Shown here: positions 38,201 through 53,200 of the stretch, piece after piece | Layout: each line of letters opens with the position of its first letter | How positions within the stretch are numbered: the stretch's first letter is position 1 | Origin: Sclerodactyla briareus | Taxonomy: Eukaryota; Echinodermata; Holothuroidea; Dendrochirotida; Sclerodactylidae | Length of the DNA: 64,000 nucleotides | Direction of reading: 5' to 3' | Assembly (NCBI GenBank): GCA_026419785.1 | Contig: JAODTK010005599.1 | Coordinates: 207,501 to 271,500, forward strand | Notes under the pieces: generated by a model | Seen by the model: the letters and a program-made list of their open reading frames with translations, nothing else | Database searches by the model: none | Told to the model about the DNA's origin: nothing | Program-made: the position numbers and the translations under genes

Positions 38201-41200
38201 TGGCCAGGCTGCCCTCGAGTGTTGCAGCACTGTCTTTTACTGCTGCTCTGTTGGAGCACTGTGTCCATCCCAACGGACGGAATAATGGACTGCAGAAAAC
38301 ACAGGCTTCTCTCCTCTCAGTACTACATAGTCTTTGCTAGGATCATCCTGAACAGAATCCTTTCACCTGCTTGCCCCTCAGCATCCTGAGCAGTCTGATT
38401 CACTTCCAAGAGATCCACTGGCGATCTCATCTTGGCTCGCCGTGTCCTGGTTAAGTAAGCGATGCGGGAATTGGGTAGAACTTGGGTAGACTCTGTGAAC
38501 TTCTGCAAGGTCTCCAATTCTTTGTTTGGGGATACTCTCTGGCGATTTCGTAGAGCGCGGTGTGCCGATCGTCTTGTACACCTGAATACCTCTCTGTAGT
38601 CTGAAATGAGAGTGCTGTGGATGTGCTGGTGGAGTCGCTGATTCTCCCCGTTGTCCCGGGTGTGATACAGTCGTATACGCTGCTGCCAACCCGTTTCAAA
38701 CACGTTTATGGACTGGATTCTGGTAGGGTTGTGCATGGACCGACTGCGAGTCTCTTCCGTTGGATTCAGGGTTTCTGGCCTGGACTTTGCGGATGAACTG
38801 CATTACATGCCGGTTTTCGTGGACTCTCTGGTTGATGCCCTTGGAACACTTAGTCCGGAGGCTAATCCGTCAACGTTTGGGCCTCCAGGCGTTATAGGCC
38901 AGACTAACATCCTTTTTGTGGAATCTTGGACAATGCTGTCCAAGTGTTGGACGAGATCGTGGAAGTCACTAAGTCATTCGTTTACCTCGCAGTGTCTTAG
39001 TGATCTGCTTGGAAGAACCAAGCTCTGTGTGTTTGGCTCGAGTGTGCTTCACACTTGGCTGTATTCCATATAGTGTAGCTTGGACGCGTTCACTTTCGGG
39101 GCGAGACGGTGATGCTACTATTTCACTACTCACGTTCTGTCACATTCTCGTTACCGCTGACAGGATCAGTACTAATGCCAGGGTTCTCGGGAATCGGGGG
39201 GTTAAGGTTAGCTGCCTAATTCGTGATCTTCAAATGCGTTTCTTTGGGCATAGCGCCCTTTTCGGGGCGGACAATCCTGCCCACCGTTTCCTGTGTGAAT
39301 GGGCTCGGTTGTTTGGGGGGGCTGACCGCCGGTACGCCCTGTAGCCATGGTTAGCGCAGCTTGCACGGATACCTCATGGAGTTGGAGGGGAATGGACCAG
39401 GCCTGGTCGCTTGCCCGAGAAAGCCGGCCGATTGGAAGCGGTGGGTGGATGCGTCCTAGTTGCCCCCCATGATGTTCTCCCATGAGTAGGAGGTGAGTTC
39501 GGTGAGTGGGGGAGGGAGTTAGAGAGTGATTCAGAAGTGACGGAGGCGGTGTCAGGATTGCCCTGACGGGGGAGGGAGGAGTGTTTTGAGAGGGAACGCA
39601 GCTTTGTACAACAGCGCTGATTACTGTTTTTGATGAGTCTTTTGCCCCGCCGGGTTCAGCCAGATTTACGATGGGTGGAGGAGGGGAACAGTGTGTGCGG
39701 AGGGGGCGGCAACCAAACGAGTGACCAAAATAACTCCCCCCCACTCTGAGAATATGAATACTTTAATAATTCGCATTTTTCCTTCTCCGTTTTTCCTCTA
39801 ATTCATCCTTGTCCCTTCTGGCCATTTTTTACTGTTTGGCTCCCAGACAGTTCGGGTAAACGGTGGGGCTCCCCACGGGTGGTGGGTGTGGGTGGTGGGG
39901 GCCCATTTCCATTATATTCGATCAGTTTTATGCTCCTGTTTGAATTCATTGACGGGAAAATGCCACATATTGACATGCATAGTAATTTGAAAGTCAAATG
40001 AGCCATTTGCTATGATAAAAAATCTGCACTCAGTGACCTTTGACCCTAATTATTATTTTGAGAAACACAAACAAGATATTCATATTCAGCACAAAATGTA
40101 ATCTTTCATGAATCACCTATTGGGTTGTGCCTTTTCTTCAAAAATGCCTCTTCCAGCTTTTATAATAGGCATATTGTTGGGATTTTTTGCCTAGACTACT
40201 ATAACAAAGTCAAAGGGATGGTCTTTCTTGACATCGCGTATACTTTCGGGTAGGTGAGTCCATTTTCATCCCGCGGCCAGTAGATGGAATATTCCTGAAT
40301 CTTCCCATATATACCTGTGCAACAAATGCCACATGCCACTCATGGACGGAGTAATTTGACTGCAAAAGCTTAGATAAGCCTTCAGCGTGTAACGACTAAC
40401 ATTAGGCCACTGTGCTTACACGCATGACGTAACAGCGAATCCATGCTATTGATTTTCAAGTTGAGAACAATTAACACCCCTTCTTGGGAGACTATGCAAC
40501 ACCTGCTTGTGCCAGATTAAAACCTCCCGACAACAGCATACCCTGCATCTACGTTGTTGTCAGGCCATGAGTTTTAGGCTCTAGAGCTGCACCAAATCTG
40601 TTCTAATAGATTATAGAGATAACTTGCGGAAAACAAATTATTTATCACAAATATTTACTTACACACTATGAAAAAAAAGGGGTAGAAATGGAGCAACTTT
40701 TTTCCAGCATCATAGGAACGGTTCCGGCTGGTCCACCTCTGGGCTGCAAGACTATGCCAATTTCCGCGAGCGAACAGCTGAGCACTGCTAGTGAAGTTAG
40801 AAAAGGTTGGTACGGGAAAAAATTAGGGCTCCACTGCGTTCTGAAATACCAGAAATTGGAAATCTGGGTGTTTTCCAGGAATGTTCGGGAAATCCAGATT
40901 TGACTCATTTGCTCTTCATTTTCTAAAAATACAACTGTTCTCCAACTTTCCTGTAACATTGGGCCCTTTTTTTCTCAGGCTGTGTTCCTATGTGTAGACA
41001 CTGTAGAGGCATCTTTGAAGATTCCGGAAAAGCTACCAATCCAGGAAAAATTTTGGATTCCTTTCAGGAAGCCTGGTACACTGTTGTGCTGTCATACCAT
41101 GGATTAAATGACGAAACATGAAGCAAATACTGACAACAAACGATAGAGAGACATGAATTGCCACGGACTGATGACCCTGTAGACGTTTTGCTAGAAATAT

Positions 41201-44200
41201 TCAACCAGCCAAGACTCATCAAGTATTTACAATTGCACATTTGTCTAACTAATCAGTGATCTCGATCAAGATCATCCCTCCACAGTGCGTCGAAGAGGTT
41301 GACACTATGATCGTCAGTACCATGAATCCGTTGAGCGGATCAAGGCTACTGCGGGGGGCAGCACGACCCCTTATTTCATCGGGGCCGAGAGCAGGAAATT
41401 AACGGGCTCTCCGCCTGGGGCACCGTCCGAGAAGATCAAGTGCATCTACATCCACGGTATTAACGGGGGGGCTGGGGAAGACCAAGCTGGCGCAGCAGAT
41501 CACCGCCTACTAACGGGCCACTGCTAACGGACTGGACAAGACGGGGTGAGATTGCAGTGTATGACTTGGTGGTGGCGATCATTTAGTGACACGACGCCAT
41601 GCATTTACCGGTATTCCATACCCAGAAAAAATAAGGGTGAACCAGATTAGTAGAGAGAGGGCATGGTTAAACCCTGTGTGGAATCAGTTGCTGCCACCTT
41701 CCAAGATTGAAGTGTGGTGAAACCCCTGTGACATCATATTTAGTCATGTGAATCAGCACGGGAGTATTCAGACGATCTGGAGAAGAAAACCTAGTGAAAA
41801 CATGATCATGCTCTTATATGATCAGTCTGAATATGTACAACCTGTTAAGAAAGGGAAATGGGGTTTGAAGATGGTTCCATATACCCTGCCCATCTTGGCA
41901 GGGCACATGATTTTTTCCTGAGGATCGACTAAGAGGTGGGATGAGGAGCTGCATTGCCTGTCTCTGTTGGCATTCTATGGGTTGGGTCAAATGCCTGCGT
42001 TCCATTTACCTTGTGAACACGGTTGTACACAAGTCATGATCACCAGTGGAGAAGTGGGAATTTCGAATAGCAACTCGACTTCACGACTTGTAATCCAACG
42101 ATGGCGGACATTCGACCAACTGAGTTGCAAAGTCAAAGCCAAAAAAAAAATCCATGTGCAAATGAATAGTAGGTCATTATTCTCAAAGATGAGAACATTA
42201 AAAAAACATCACTGTGGTTAGTTACGAACCTATTCTATAAAAAGTGAAATTTCAGCCTAAAAGACTGTTCGCCGAACGTCGGCAATCGAGTACTTTTCGC
42301 GCAATCAATACCCAGTGCAGGTAGTTACGTTGAACTTTGATTTCAAAAGTTGCCGTAAATGCTCAAATACCAATATACTCTTCGATTCTGTTGAGTGATA
42401 GTAATGGTATTCTAGGACTAATGAAACCACTAGTATTAGATCTTTATTCTGATAGTTGTACAATACAGGGTGTTTTTAATTCCGCTCATGTAGGCCGCCT
42501 TCTTGTATTCTCATTTTCACGACCTTTTTTAATGGAACGCAATTCACGAGGGGGGAAAGTGTGATCACAATATTCACGAGGTAAATGAAACGCAACAATA
42601 CCCAAGACAAGCGAGAATGGAACCCACTGTCACTGTGCATTCAGGCAGTGGGCTGCTACTAGCATGGATTATGTATTGCTCGGAATGAGCGGGAAGAGCC
42701 AAAGCCCCAATCTTGGCCTTGGTACCAATCGTGAGTGAGAGCTACTCTTCACCCCACTAGGTGTAATGCAAATTCCAGGCCCTCGGATTGTCCTGGGCCC
42801 ATTTGTCCCCCTGTCGGGAGCCTTGATTTCTGCTCTCTGACCATTGTCACCTCTCCACTTCTTCCTATGCCCTCTCTTCCCGCTTTATCAAGGTCGATTT
42901 TCCTCTTCTATAACGCAGGATGAGGATGGTTCGGCTACAGAAGGTGACCAGCACGAACGAGATGGGGGTGAAGATTCTAAACAAGCTGGGCATGGGATGA
43001 CGCTCGCAGAGTACGACGAAGACATTCTGTTTGAGACGATATGCATGCGCAAGCAACGTGAGTCACTCACTTCCAAATGCCATGATATCTCAAAGTGGGT
43101 TGGATTGATTAATCATGGTTGGACTGCATTGAGGTCTGAAAGTGCCTCACTCATAGCCAGCAGGGTCAGGGTCATACTAAAGACTTCTGGCCCTTGGGCT
43201 TGAAGCTTTTCATTAGCCACCCAGAAGGATAAACATTCCAGTAACACATTGTATAGAGGCAGTTGGTGTTGCTTGTTATACCAAGAAATTGGAAGTATTA
43301 AATTGGAAATATTAAAGATGGATTGTTGTTAATTAAAGAAATCTTGTAAACAATTTACTACACCCAGCAATTTAGATAAATTGAAACCAAATGGTATATT
43401 TAACACATTTTTTCAGTCCGAATGAAATTGATATAATAATATTGAAAGTATGTGATTCCGATATACCGAGTTGTGCTGCACATTACGATATTTTGTTGTG
43501 ACGTCATGCAAAATTCGCCGTCGCTTGTTTGCTGGGCGCTAGCAGATGACAATCCATCTTCAATAAAACCATCGCTGCAGTTGAACCAAATCTTTATCGT
43601 CTGTTAGTATCTGGCAAAAGAGACAGCTGCGTCTGCTTGACGCCACAATGAAGAATCATCCCTGTGGAAACTATATATATGGATGAAATAGACGTGACTT
43701 CAAGGACTCATAGTTGACATAGAAGAGTCAACTATACAGTAGTTATTACATTCAATGATGAGCCTCTTTCACCCAACCTTTTTTTATCTGACAAGCCTCC
43801 CTGACTGCTTAGGTTGGGTTATAACAAGAACGCTGTGAAACATTTGACTGGTGGGCCAGATATGATACATGAGTTGTGAACTCTTTACAGATATTACTTT
43901 GATTAATCTCGGCGAGGAAGATTTGTTGGTTCACCATAATGAGTACATCTATGAACCCATTGCCTTGTGGCTGGGTCGAAGATTATCTGAGGTCAGCAGG
44001 GGTCAAAGTCTGAAAACCTTATGAACCAATAAAACAACCAAATCTGATCCGATCACGTTGAAATTGGAATAGGGAAGCACATAAACCATATCGTTTTTTT
44101 GTGTATATCTTGGTATGTGCGTTCCACAATAATGGACTACTTATTCGTATCGTTTTTGGGTGTCAGTTCAAAATTTCTCTTAGGTCACTATACCTCAAGT

Positions 44201-47200
44201 CGCCGTGCTTGCGGTTCAGTCTACACTTTTGTGGTGGGGTTTTCCTCATATTCCTGTGTTAATTCCTCCTGCAGACAGTGCCTGTGACTGTTTCCGTAAT
44301 TTTCAGAGACAGTTCCTTATTACAGGCCCCTTGTGGCCTCCTAGCCCTCCTAAGACGATGAGATTTGTGAACTTCTCTTCCAGGCACTCTACTCCTGCTG
44401 GACAATGCTGAGGAGCTACTCTGTCCGACATCCCAGTCCGCCGACAACTTCAAGAACCAGCTCTCTGCTCTGCTGGACTGCAACAACAAATGGGTCAAGT
44501 TCATTGTCACTTCTAGGTGAGACTCGGGGACGAAATTCTCAGCTCAAACTAATTATTCAAAGTTCTACCAAGGGTCTGTAACATTTTATTTCATTTGTTT
44601 TTGGGGCAAAAATTTGATGTATGAAGGAAGTCACTGTGCAAGGATACACACCTATCATCTGAAAATTGGTCTTAGTGTTCTATTCCCTCATTATAATATC
44701 AGTAGGAGTCAGCTTTACATTACTAATGCATTCAGAGCTTTGAACTATATAGCTGTGTTTCAATAACCTAGTAGACACATTGAACATGACATTAAGAACA
44801 TTTGTTTTGGCTCCCATTTTGGCTCTTTGCCTCAACCACGTACCTAGAGACAAACACACAATGATGCAAATTCAACAATTGACTAACCCTTGTAATTGAA
44901 AACACAATAACAATTTCTCATTGGCAATCATAGGAAATGAAAACAGTACATGTAGAACCTCAGTTGATGAAGGATATGGGGGCAGATAAGGCTGCTGTTC
45001 TGCTGTTTTACATGTTGAAGAGCTGATATCTTAAGCTGGATATGACCACAACTTCGTTGGATTTGAAATGAAAATTTCTGCCTGTGAGAAACAATGAGTG
45101 GCCAAAATGTTTAAAGGTCATCACCCGAGGTATTTAAAATATTTAATTATTCAAAATTCTTGGAAGTATTTCCCTGCAACTGCCAAGACGTTTCGAGATT
45201 GCACTAGTTTTTGTCTCGCCTGATATTTTGTTTTCAAGGAGAGACAAGTTGGTCCATTGTTGTTGTGTGTGTCTTCTGTATGTCTGTCCGTGCTGTCCGT
45301 ATTGTGCGTTCGATATCTCATGAAACGATGGAAAGCCATTTCATGCTGGGACCTTTTTGTGAGGTGCGCAGTGAAGAGTTGCCGATGGTGCCATCCACTT
45401 TTCGTCCTTTTGAAAGACATACTTCATTTGCATAAATTTGCATATTTAATGGACTAATGAAAATTGGCCAGAAGCGTTGTACAAGATATCTCTTGATCGG
45501 TAGATGCATTGGTGGTGCCGTTCAGAGTATATAAACACTATGGAGAGCTACACAAAAATGATTAGATTCCTGCATGATATTGCTAATAGTAGTCTAATTG
45601 CATTTAAGTTCTGAGATATTTTTGAAGTTCGTTGGATTTTGAGGGGAGGAAACTCGGTGGAGGTGGGTTGTTGTATCTATAGGCCCCAATTTGAATTTTA
45701 CAGTAGGGACGAGGGCACCAACGGTCGTAATGTTACTAATTCGCATTTACCTAGTCTAATTGCATAATTTATGCATATTTTTAAAGTTGGTTGAAGATCC
45801 TCTTGAAACTTGGTGGATGATGGGTACACCTTTGATCCTGATCAATTAACAATAGTGCAAAGGTCACTTAAGGTCATAATGTGATTTAGATTTGCATAAA
45901 ATATGCTGCTTTTCGAGTTTTGTTAAAGAGCCAGTAGTAACAATGGGAATGAGTGCAGTTAGGTGCTCGTTTAAGATTTTTCATGTTTAATTTTTTGGGT
46001 TCAGTGGATTCAAACAACATCTAAAGAACAAGGGTTCAAAAATGTCAAAGGTCAAGTTTAAGAAAAATGTCTTATTTTGGAAGTTACAGGCCAAAGAATA
46101 AAAAACCGTCCAATTTTGCCGGATATGTTTTAGAGCTCTGTGTGCTACATAGACGAAACCAATCCCCCTTTGATCTGCCAACCGGTCTTCAAGTTAACAA
46201 GGGGCCAAAGGTGATTTTAATACCTTTTGGGTAATAGCATAGGGCGGTGTTTTTTGTATCTGATTCTAATGCTTTTTGGATTGGTGCTCACATGAGCAAG
46301 CATGTTCATAAGAACCCTGTTATTTCAAAGGTCATTTAAGGTCACTCAAAGACCAAGAACTGCCAATAATAAAATTTCCTGCACAGCCTCTAGGGACTGT
46401 GTGTGATAATATGTGCGGAGTTGGGGACATGTAGCTCTTATCAAGATGGTAGGGTAACTTTTCAATAAAAATAGGTTAATGTCATAAGGTCATTCGGGGT
46501 GGAACTCCCTAGGGAGGTACTGGAAGTAGTAGATGTATAAAGTGGCATACTCTTTGATGACATATAGATAAACTTTATTATGTAATTATTGGTTATAATG
46601 GAGAGGAGGGTACGGTAGGTAGGGAGTAGATAGGATTCATGCCATGGGCGTCAAACAGGTGGGGGACGGATGGGAGGGGGACTGTCCCCACTTTTTGACA
46701 GGCGCCCATTGACTTGGAACATTTTCACACAGTAAAATTTTGAAAATGTGGCCATTACCCCCCCCCCACACTTTTGAGGAAGGGTGGGGTGACGCTCCTG
46801 GATCATGCTAAAGATCCACAGTCGGTTGTTAGGTTTTCTTATGTTCCAAGGGGTGTTCTGTAGTTAATGATGGCGATGAATGTTTAAATATCAGAGGTAT
46901 TGGGTACCATTACATGTACCACATTTACTCGATCACTCTGCTATTGCTATTAGTAATTTTTTGATATCCTTACGATCAGAGAATCTATGCAGTGACTTCG
47001 TGTGTGTTGTGTGGTGGTGTGTGTGTGTGTTTGTGTGGGCGTGTGTGGTGTTGTGTGTTGTGTGTGTGTGTGTGACGCCCACTTGTAAACACGATAACTT
47101 GATCAGTTCTGAGTAGATCAAACTCATACTTGGTATGTGTGTTCCCCCCTGATGAGTCCATGATCCCTAATGTTTTTTGGTTCAGTCAGAGGTCATCTGA

Positions 47201-50200
47201 GGTCCACCCAGAGGTCAAGTCTCAAAAACCTTGTTAACGATAGTTCCAGAATGGTTTTGGTCAATCAAGTCGAAAGTTTAGTGTATACTTCTTAGGGAGT
47301 ACAGAACCCTATTGTTTTTGTTCAGGTCGGGTGGATTTTTCGGTAGAAATAGAAAATTTGTGTACAGTAAGAGTCAATTTTTGGCAATTTTGGGCTTGAA
47401 AACACGATACTCGACCCGCCTGGAGTGATGAAGTCATACTTGGCATGTGTGTTCCCATGGATGAGTATCATGGACCCTATTGTTTCGGGGTCAGGTCAGA
47501 GGTCATCTGAGGTCAACAGTAATAGGTCACAGTCTGAAAATTCTTGAAAACACGATAAGTCCATAAAGGTTGGTGTGATCAAGTTGAATTTTGTGTATAG
47601 TTTTTCTTATGGGGAGAACAGTAACCCTAATTGTTTTTTTGGTTCTGGTCGGGGGTGAATTTTGGTCAAAATGGAAATTGTGAAAAGGTCATATTTGGCC
47701 ATTTTGTCCTTGTAAACAACGATAACGCGACCTCACTTGATGGATGAAGCTCAGACTTTGGATGTGTGTGTTTGCCCATGATGAGTACAATGAACCCTAT
47801 TGTTGTGGAGTAAGGTCAAAGGTTATCTGAGTTCAACAGAGGTCAAAGTCTGAAAACCTTTGTAACACAAACTAAGTCCAAAGGATGGTTGGTCTGATCA
47901 AGTTGAAATTTGGTGTCTATAGCGTTTCTATGGGGAGTACAGGAACCCGATTGTTTTTGGTTTCGTTCGAGGTGAATTTCAGTCAAAAATAGAACATGTG
48001 AGAAAAGTCAATATTTTGGCCAATTTGGCTTGTACCCATGATAACTCGACCCCACTGGATGGATTGAGCTCATACTTGATATTTGTGTTCCCCCCATTAT
48101 GAGTACATGAACCCTATTGTTTTGGGGTCAGGTTCAGAGGTCAACAGGGTCAAAGTCGGAACGTCGTACACGATAAGGCCCCAGATGGTTGTTTTGATCA
48201 AGTTTAAATTGTGTGTATAGCTTCCTTATGGAGAGTACAGGAACACTATGTGTTTGGTTCAGGTCGGGGTGAATTTTGGTGCAAAAAATAGGAAAATAGT
48301 GGAAAAGTTGATATTTTTGTCTCAATTTTTGGCTTGTAAACATGATAACTCAACCCCACCTGGATGGATAAGCTTATTCTTTGGTATTTGTGTTCCCCAT
48401 ATGAGTACCTGAACTCTATTGTTTCGGTGTCAGGTTAGAGGTCATATGAGGCCAACAAGGTCAAAGTCGGAAAAACCTTGTAAACAACATAAGTCCAGAA
48501 TGGTTGGTCCGATCAGATTGACATCTGTGTATAGCTTTCTATGGGAGTAAAAAGAACCCTATTGTTTTTGTTCAGGCGTGGTGAATTTTGTCAAAAAAAA
48601 AAGAAAATAGAAAATTGTGAAAAGTAATATTTTGCAAATTTGGCTTGTAAAACTTAACTTCACCCCAACCGGATGGATAAGCTCATACTTGGTATGTGGT
48701 TCCTAAGGACTGATTACATGAACCCTACTGTTTTTTGGTTCAGTCAGCGGCATCGAGGTCAACAGAGGTCCAATTCTGAAAACCTTGTAAACACAATAAT
48801 TCCGAGAATTGTGGTTCTATCCAGTTGAGATTTCGTGTTAGCCTATTTCCTATGGGGAGAACCGAAACCCTATTGTTTTTGGTCTTCAGGTCGGAGGTGA
48901 TTTTTGGTCAAGATATGAATTTGTGAAAAGTGAATATTTTCCGACCGAATTTTGACTTGTAAATACGATACTCCCTCCCCCGAAATGGATGAGCTCAGGC
49001 TGGTATGTGTGTACCCCCTGATGAGTACATTAAACCTATGGTTTTGGGTAACGGTCAGAGTTCATTGAGGTCACTAGATGTCAGAGTCTGAAAACCTTGA
49101 AATTAGTGGTAGCTTCCTATCAAGACTATAGGAGCCCTATTGGTTGTGTTGGGGAAAATGGCGAATTTTGTCAAGACGTATGAGTTCCCATAATGAGCTG
49201 ATGCAATCTCTCCCATTGTCCTTGTGTCTGGCTATAGTTGTCAGAGAAGAGTCCAGGAATCATAAGCCTTTTGGCTTTCTGAAGTTTTCCTTCCATCACC
49301 ACTTATTTCGTTATATTATTCAGTATATAAAATTGTATTATATGAATATTATAACAATTATTTACATAGACTGGAGGAAACTGGAGGTCATTCAGTATGT
49401 CTATTTGGCATGGACTCTTCAAATTTCAAAGTTTGTTTGATTTTCATGAAACCTTTGAAGAATATTTGAGGATATTTGAAGTGAGAAAATGGGCAATGGA
49501 ATCCATTGGCTATTGTGCTCTCATTACATAATTAGTCACATTTCACAAAACTGCTAGTCCTTTAGACCAGAATGCAATAGTCAGTCCTTACAAATTTGAA
49601 ATTGGGCACTGAGTAGTAGGCCGTTTCTGTTTAATTGCTAATACCGAATCTTAAAGCAAACATAGGAATGCCTTGTCTAACGAAGGGATTGCAAGCATTG
49701 ATGAGTTGATTGCTTCCGTGTTCAGTGTCTCCTCCAGGACCCTATAGATCTTTATCCATCTGAAACAGAAGGACAACTTTCATGCCATTCCTGTGCAACC
49801 CTTAAATGAGCTAGACTCCTCAAGCTGTCCGTAAGGCCTCCACGGTAGCCAACAGCCGTCGCCTCTGGAATGGGGTGCCAAGCGGGTCCTGGGAGACCAG
49901 TTAGCAAAGGATCTAGCCGTACTATGTGGGAAACTGTTCCCAAGATGCTGCGGGCGCGGGTCTCTAGCCGCCCTCCGGAACGGGATCAAACCCTCTCGTT
50001 GCTCGGCCGCTCTCCCTCCCGACAGAGCCCACGTGGCCACCTCACTCTACCCCCCGAGGAAGACGAAGGCTACCAAGCAGGGAGACGACAGGGGAGTACG
50101 AGAGGAGAGTCCTGCCAAAAATGGTGCAGATGATCTCGGAGCTGACCCCCAAACTCAAAGAGATCCTCATCCGCCTCTCGGTCTTCCCGAGCGCCTTCAG

Positions 50201-53200
50201 TGACGCAGACGCAAATTCCTGTCCTGGTCGTCGAGAGGCGACATGATTGACTTTTCACCTGGATGACCCTGGAAGCGCTGGGAATTTTGGAGGGGGAGAT
50301 TGACTACTATGAGGAGGAGGATGGGCCCCAGTGTACTCGATGCATTGCCCTTGTCAGGACTCTTGCTGCGGATGTTACTGGCCGACGAGAATTCCAAGAA
50401 CGCCTTCCACGATGCACTGCTATGGCTTTTCAGAGCAAATGGGGGGCATCTTGGATGAGACTCCTAATGGCCAACACCAATGCCAGACCATCTGTCAGAA
50501 ACTAGACCACAAAATCAGGCAAAACATCGCACACCTGAGTCCCAATCTGTTTGCAAGCTGGACTACTACTCTGAAGTAAGCCGCTCTTTCCACAGAGCCT
50601 GGCTCTTCCCTTCCGAAAGTCGACCAAGAGGGAGCCAGGGCTTACAAAGCGCACAACCTTCCTGGAGAGTTCCTGGGGATCGAGAAACGGTGCATCCTCT
50701 TTGAAGGGCTGGCACGGCAGGCAGAGAAGAGAGTGGGAACACGAGGAGTGGGGCCTCTACATGGCCTGGGCTCAAGACCAAAGATGACCATTTCTGGCTT
50801 TGACGTCCCCATCCGTAGCTCACGCCAGTATCGATAGGCCTGAAGATTCTGATTACCTCTCGAACAGTGGCTACCTGGCCCTCGGCGCGCATTGCCAATG
50901 TACTCAAAGGACGGGCCAGTTGCAGGAATGCTGACCCAGACTTCCCATCATCGTTGAAGCTCCTTGAGGAGGCCAAACTCCTGCGCAGAAATACGGGGCC
51001 GACCCAACCCTATTGGCCCGGACCATCAACTCTCTCCGCTCTCTTCTACGTCAAGTAAGTGGACCATAATTGTGGGCTTTTATAATACTGTGGTAGTATT
51101 TATTTTGTAGGGTCTTGGAGCAAATTGGTTCGGGCTCCAAACTAACAATCCTGTGGTTTTGATACCACTTTTCTTATCAAGGGTGGAATCACCTTTGAGG
51201 GGCAACTGCAGGCTTGAATACAACAGAGGTATTTTTTGGAGAATGAAAAACTGTATCTATAGGTCCAAACCCATTTCAATACGATGTTCCTATGTGGAGT
51301 TATTGCCTTATTGGCCTTCAAAGAAATTGGGGAGATTCCCTATTGCGCACAGGATAATTATGAGTCACACATGGACAACACGAGGAAATTAGTTTTTTAT
51401 TATAATGTTTAATTTTGTTGAATAGTCAACATTAGCAGAAGTTCTGTTGTCCGTTCCTCTCACCAGTACCATCAATACCAACCAACCCCTACATGTCAAT
51501 CTCCCCACAATATATTCTTTTCGAAGTGCCTTAAATGTTTAATTTCATTATAGAAATAATGTTTTGCAGGGTTGTGCAAGAAAATGACATCCATTCATCT
51601 TTGCATGATGGGATGCAATTTCGATCTAGCGCATACACATGCTTTCACAATTACAATACAAACTTCAAATGACTATAACTACGGGAAGTCCTATGAACTT
51701 TGGACTGAGCATTCAGTTTTTATCCACTCATTGAATTACTCTTCATAAATCATCCTGCAAGTCCTTCAAGCCAGTCTCACACTATACAGAATCTGCTGAC
51801 GGCATAGAGTTTACGGTTTATCTTACGCTTTAATTTTAGAATGGTATAACTCACATCAGGCAAAGATTGGAGTGTAACTCTTAGGACCGTATCAACCTTA
51901 ATCGGACGAACCCTCTGCTTAGTGACATAGCTGTGACCTATGAAAGAAATGCCACATGGTTGATCCATCCAGCGTAGATATACCTCTACAAGAACTGAGT
52001 AATGTTTTTGTCTTGGTGTTTGTTGGGCATCACCATAAGCTATAGTGGCCAGTTTTTGATGGGGAGGGGGGGCAGGAGTAACAAGAGGTGATTGTTATGA
52101 CAGGAGGGGGTGGGGGATTTTCCCAACCCTGGGTGGGTATTCAAGGGCTGTGAATATTAATTTGCCTTTCCCGTACATTGTCTGGACTACCAGTGGTGCA
52201 ACCCATGCAGATCTACATCTTTCAACAATGAGGTGCAAGCTGACATGGTAGGGGGGAGGGGGGGCAGGTGGGGGTCTGGAATAGGTATGTGCTGCTAACT
52301 GACTCATTTTAAGTAACACTCTGCCAGAACTGAATGGGAAGTGGTAAATTCTGATCTGCATCAGTCATATCAATCATGACCATTAAGTGAGCACACGGGG
52401 AATGGGTATTACTGGTGCTAAGAGGAGGGCAAATATTCCAGTGGGGGGCCCATAACTGTACGATGTGCGATTAGTGCTGCCTCAAAAAGGTAAAGAATAA
52501 CAGCAGGATAAATAGAGTTTATGGGAAATGGGGAATTGGAACTATATATCTATAGGTCCACACCAATTTCAGTGTGATCTTCCTATGTGATGTATTGGCC
52601 TTCAAATGTTTAGTAGTCCATTATGCGAGAAATTGAGAGCATCCCTATTTGCGCCATAACACAGATTCACAGTTTGACAACACCGATAACTATGTATGTA
52701 TTTTCATTGTTTGATTGTTTGAATAACTGTTGTTTCATTCAACCACGTACTATCAATCACCACCTGCTAAACACTACCAATCTCCCTTATAGCTATATAA
52801 GTATTCTTCAAAGTGGAATGTTCACATTTTGATAAAAACTAAAGAATTAACCAGGGTAGGCAGTATGACATCATATATTGTCACATATGAGCTGCATCTA
52901 GTACTTACTCACTAAACATGCACAAACATGAAAGGTCTCTACTCTGTGACGGAAAGTCCGTTTGGAACTGGGTTTGATCGACACACGTTTAGTTTCCCCT
53001 CCATCTATTATATTAGTCTCCCTATAAGTTATGTTGGTCCGTTTTCCTTCAAACTTTCTTGTAAATTATCTCACATGTACTGAGTTATCACGAGCAAAAT
53101 CAATTATTGACAGTTGTTTAACGAATTTATGTCGTAATTATGTATAAATTGTATTTCTAGGAAAACGTGACATAAGCAAGTCCTTGGAGAATCACCTGCA

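Noticed and set aside
40688-40903. Extra N-terminal exon of the receptor gene
   Set aside because: No death-fold or NB-ARC similarity, and no good acceptor and donor pair around it.
46980-49285. CRISPR-like array
   Set aside because: Units are about 312 bp with no short repeat/unique spacer pattern, and the setting is a eukaryotic intron.
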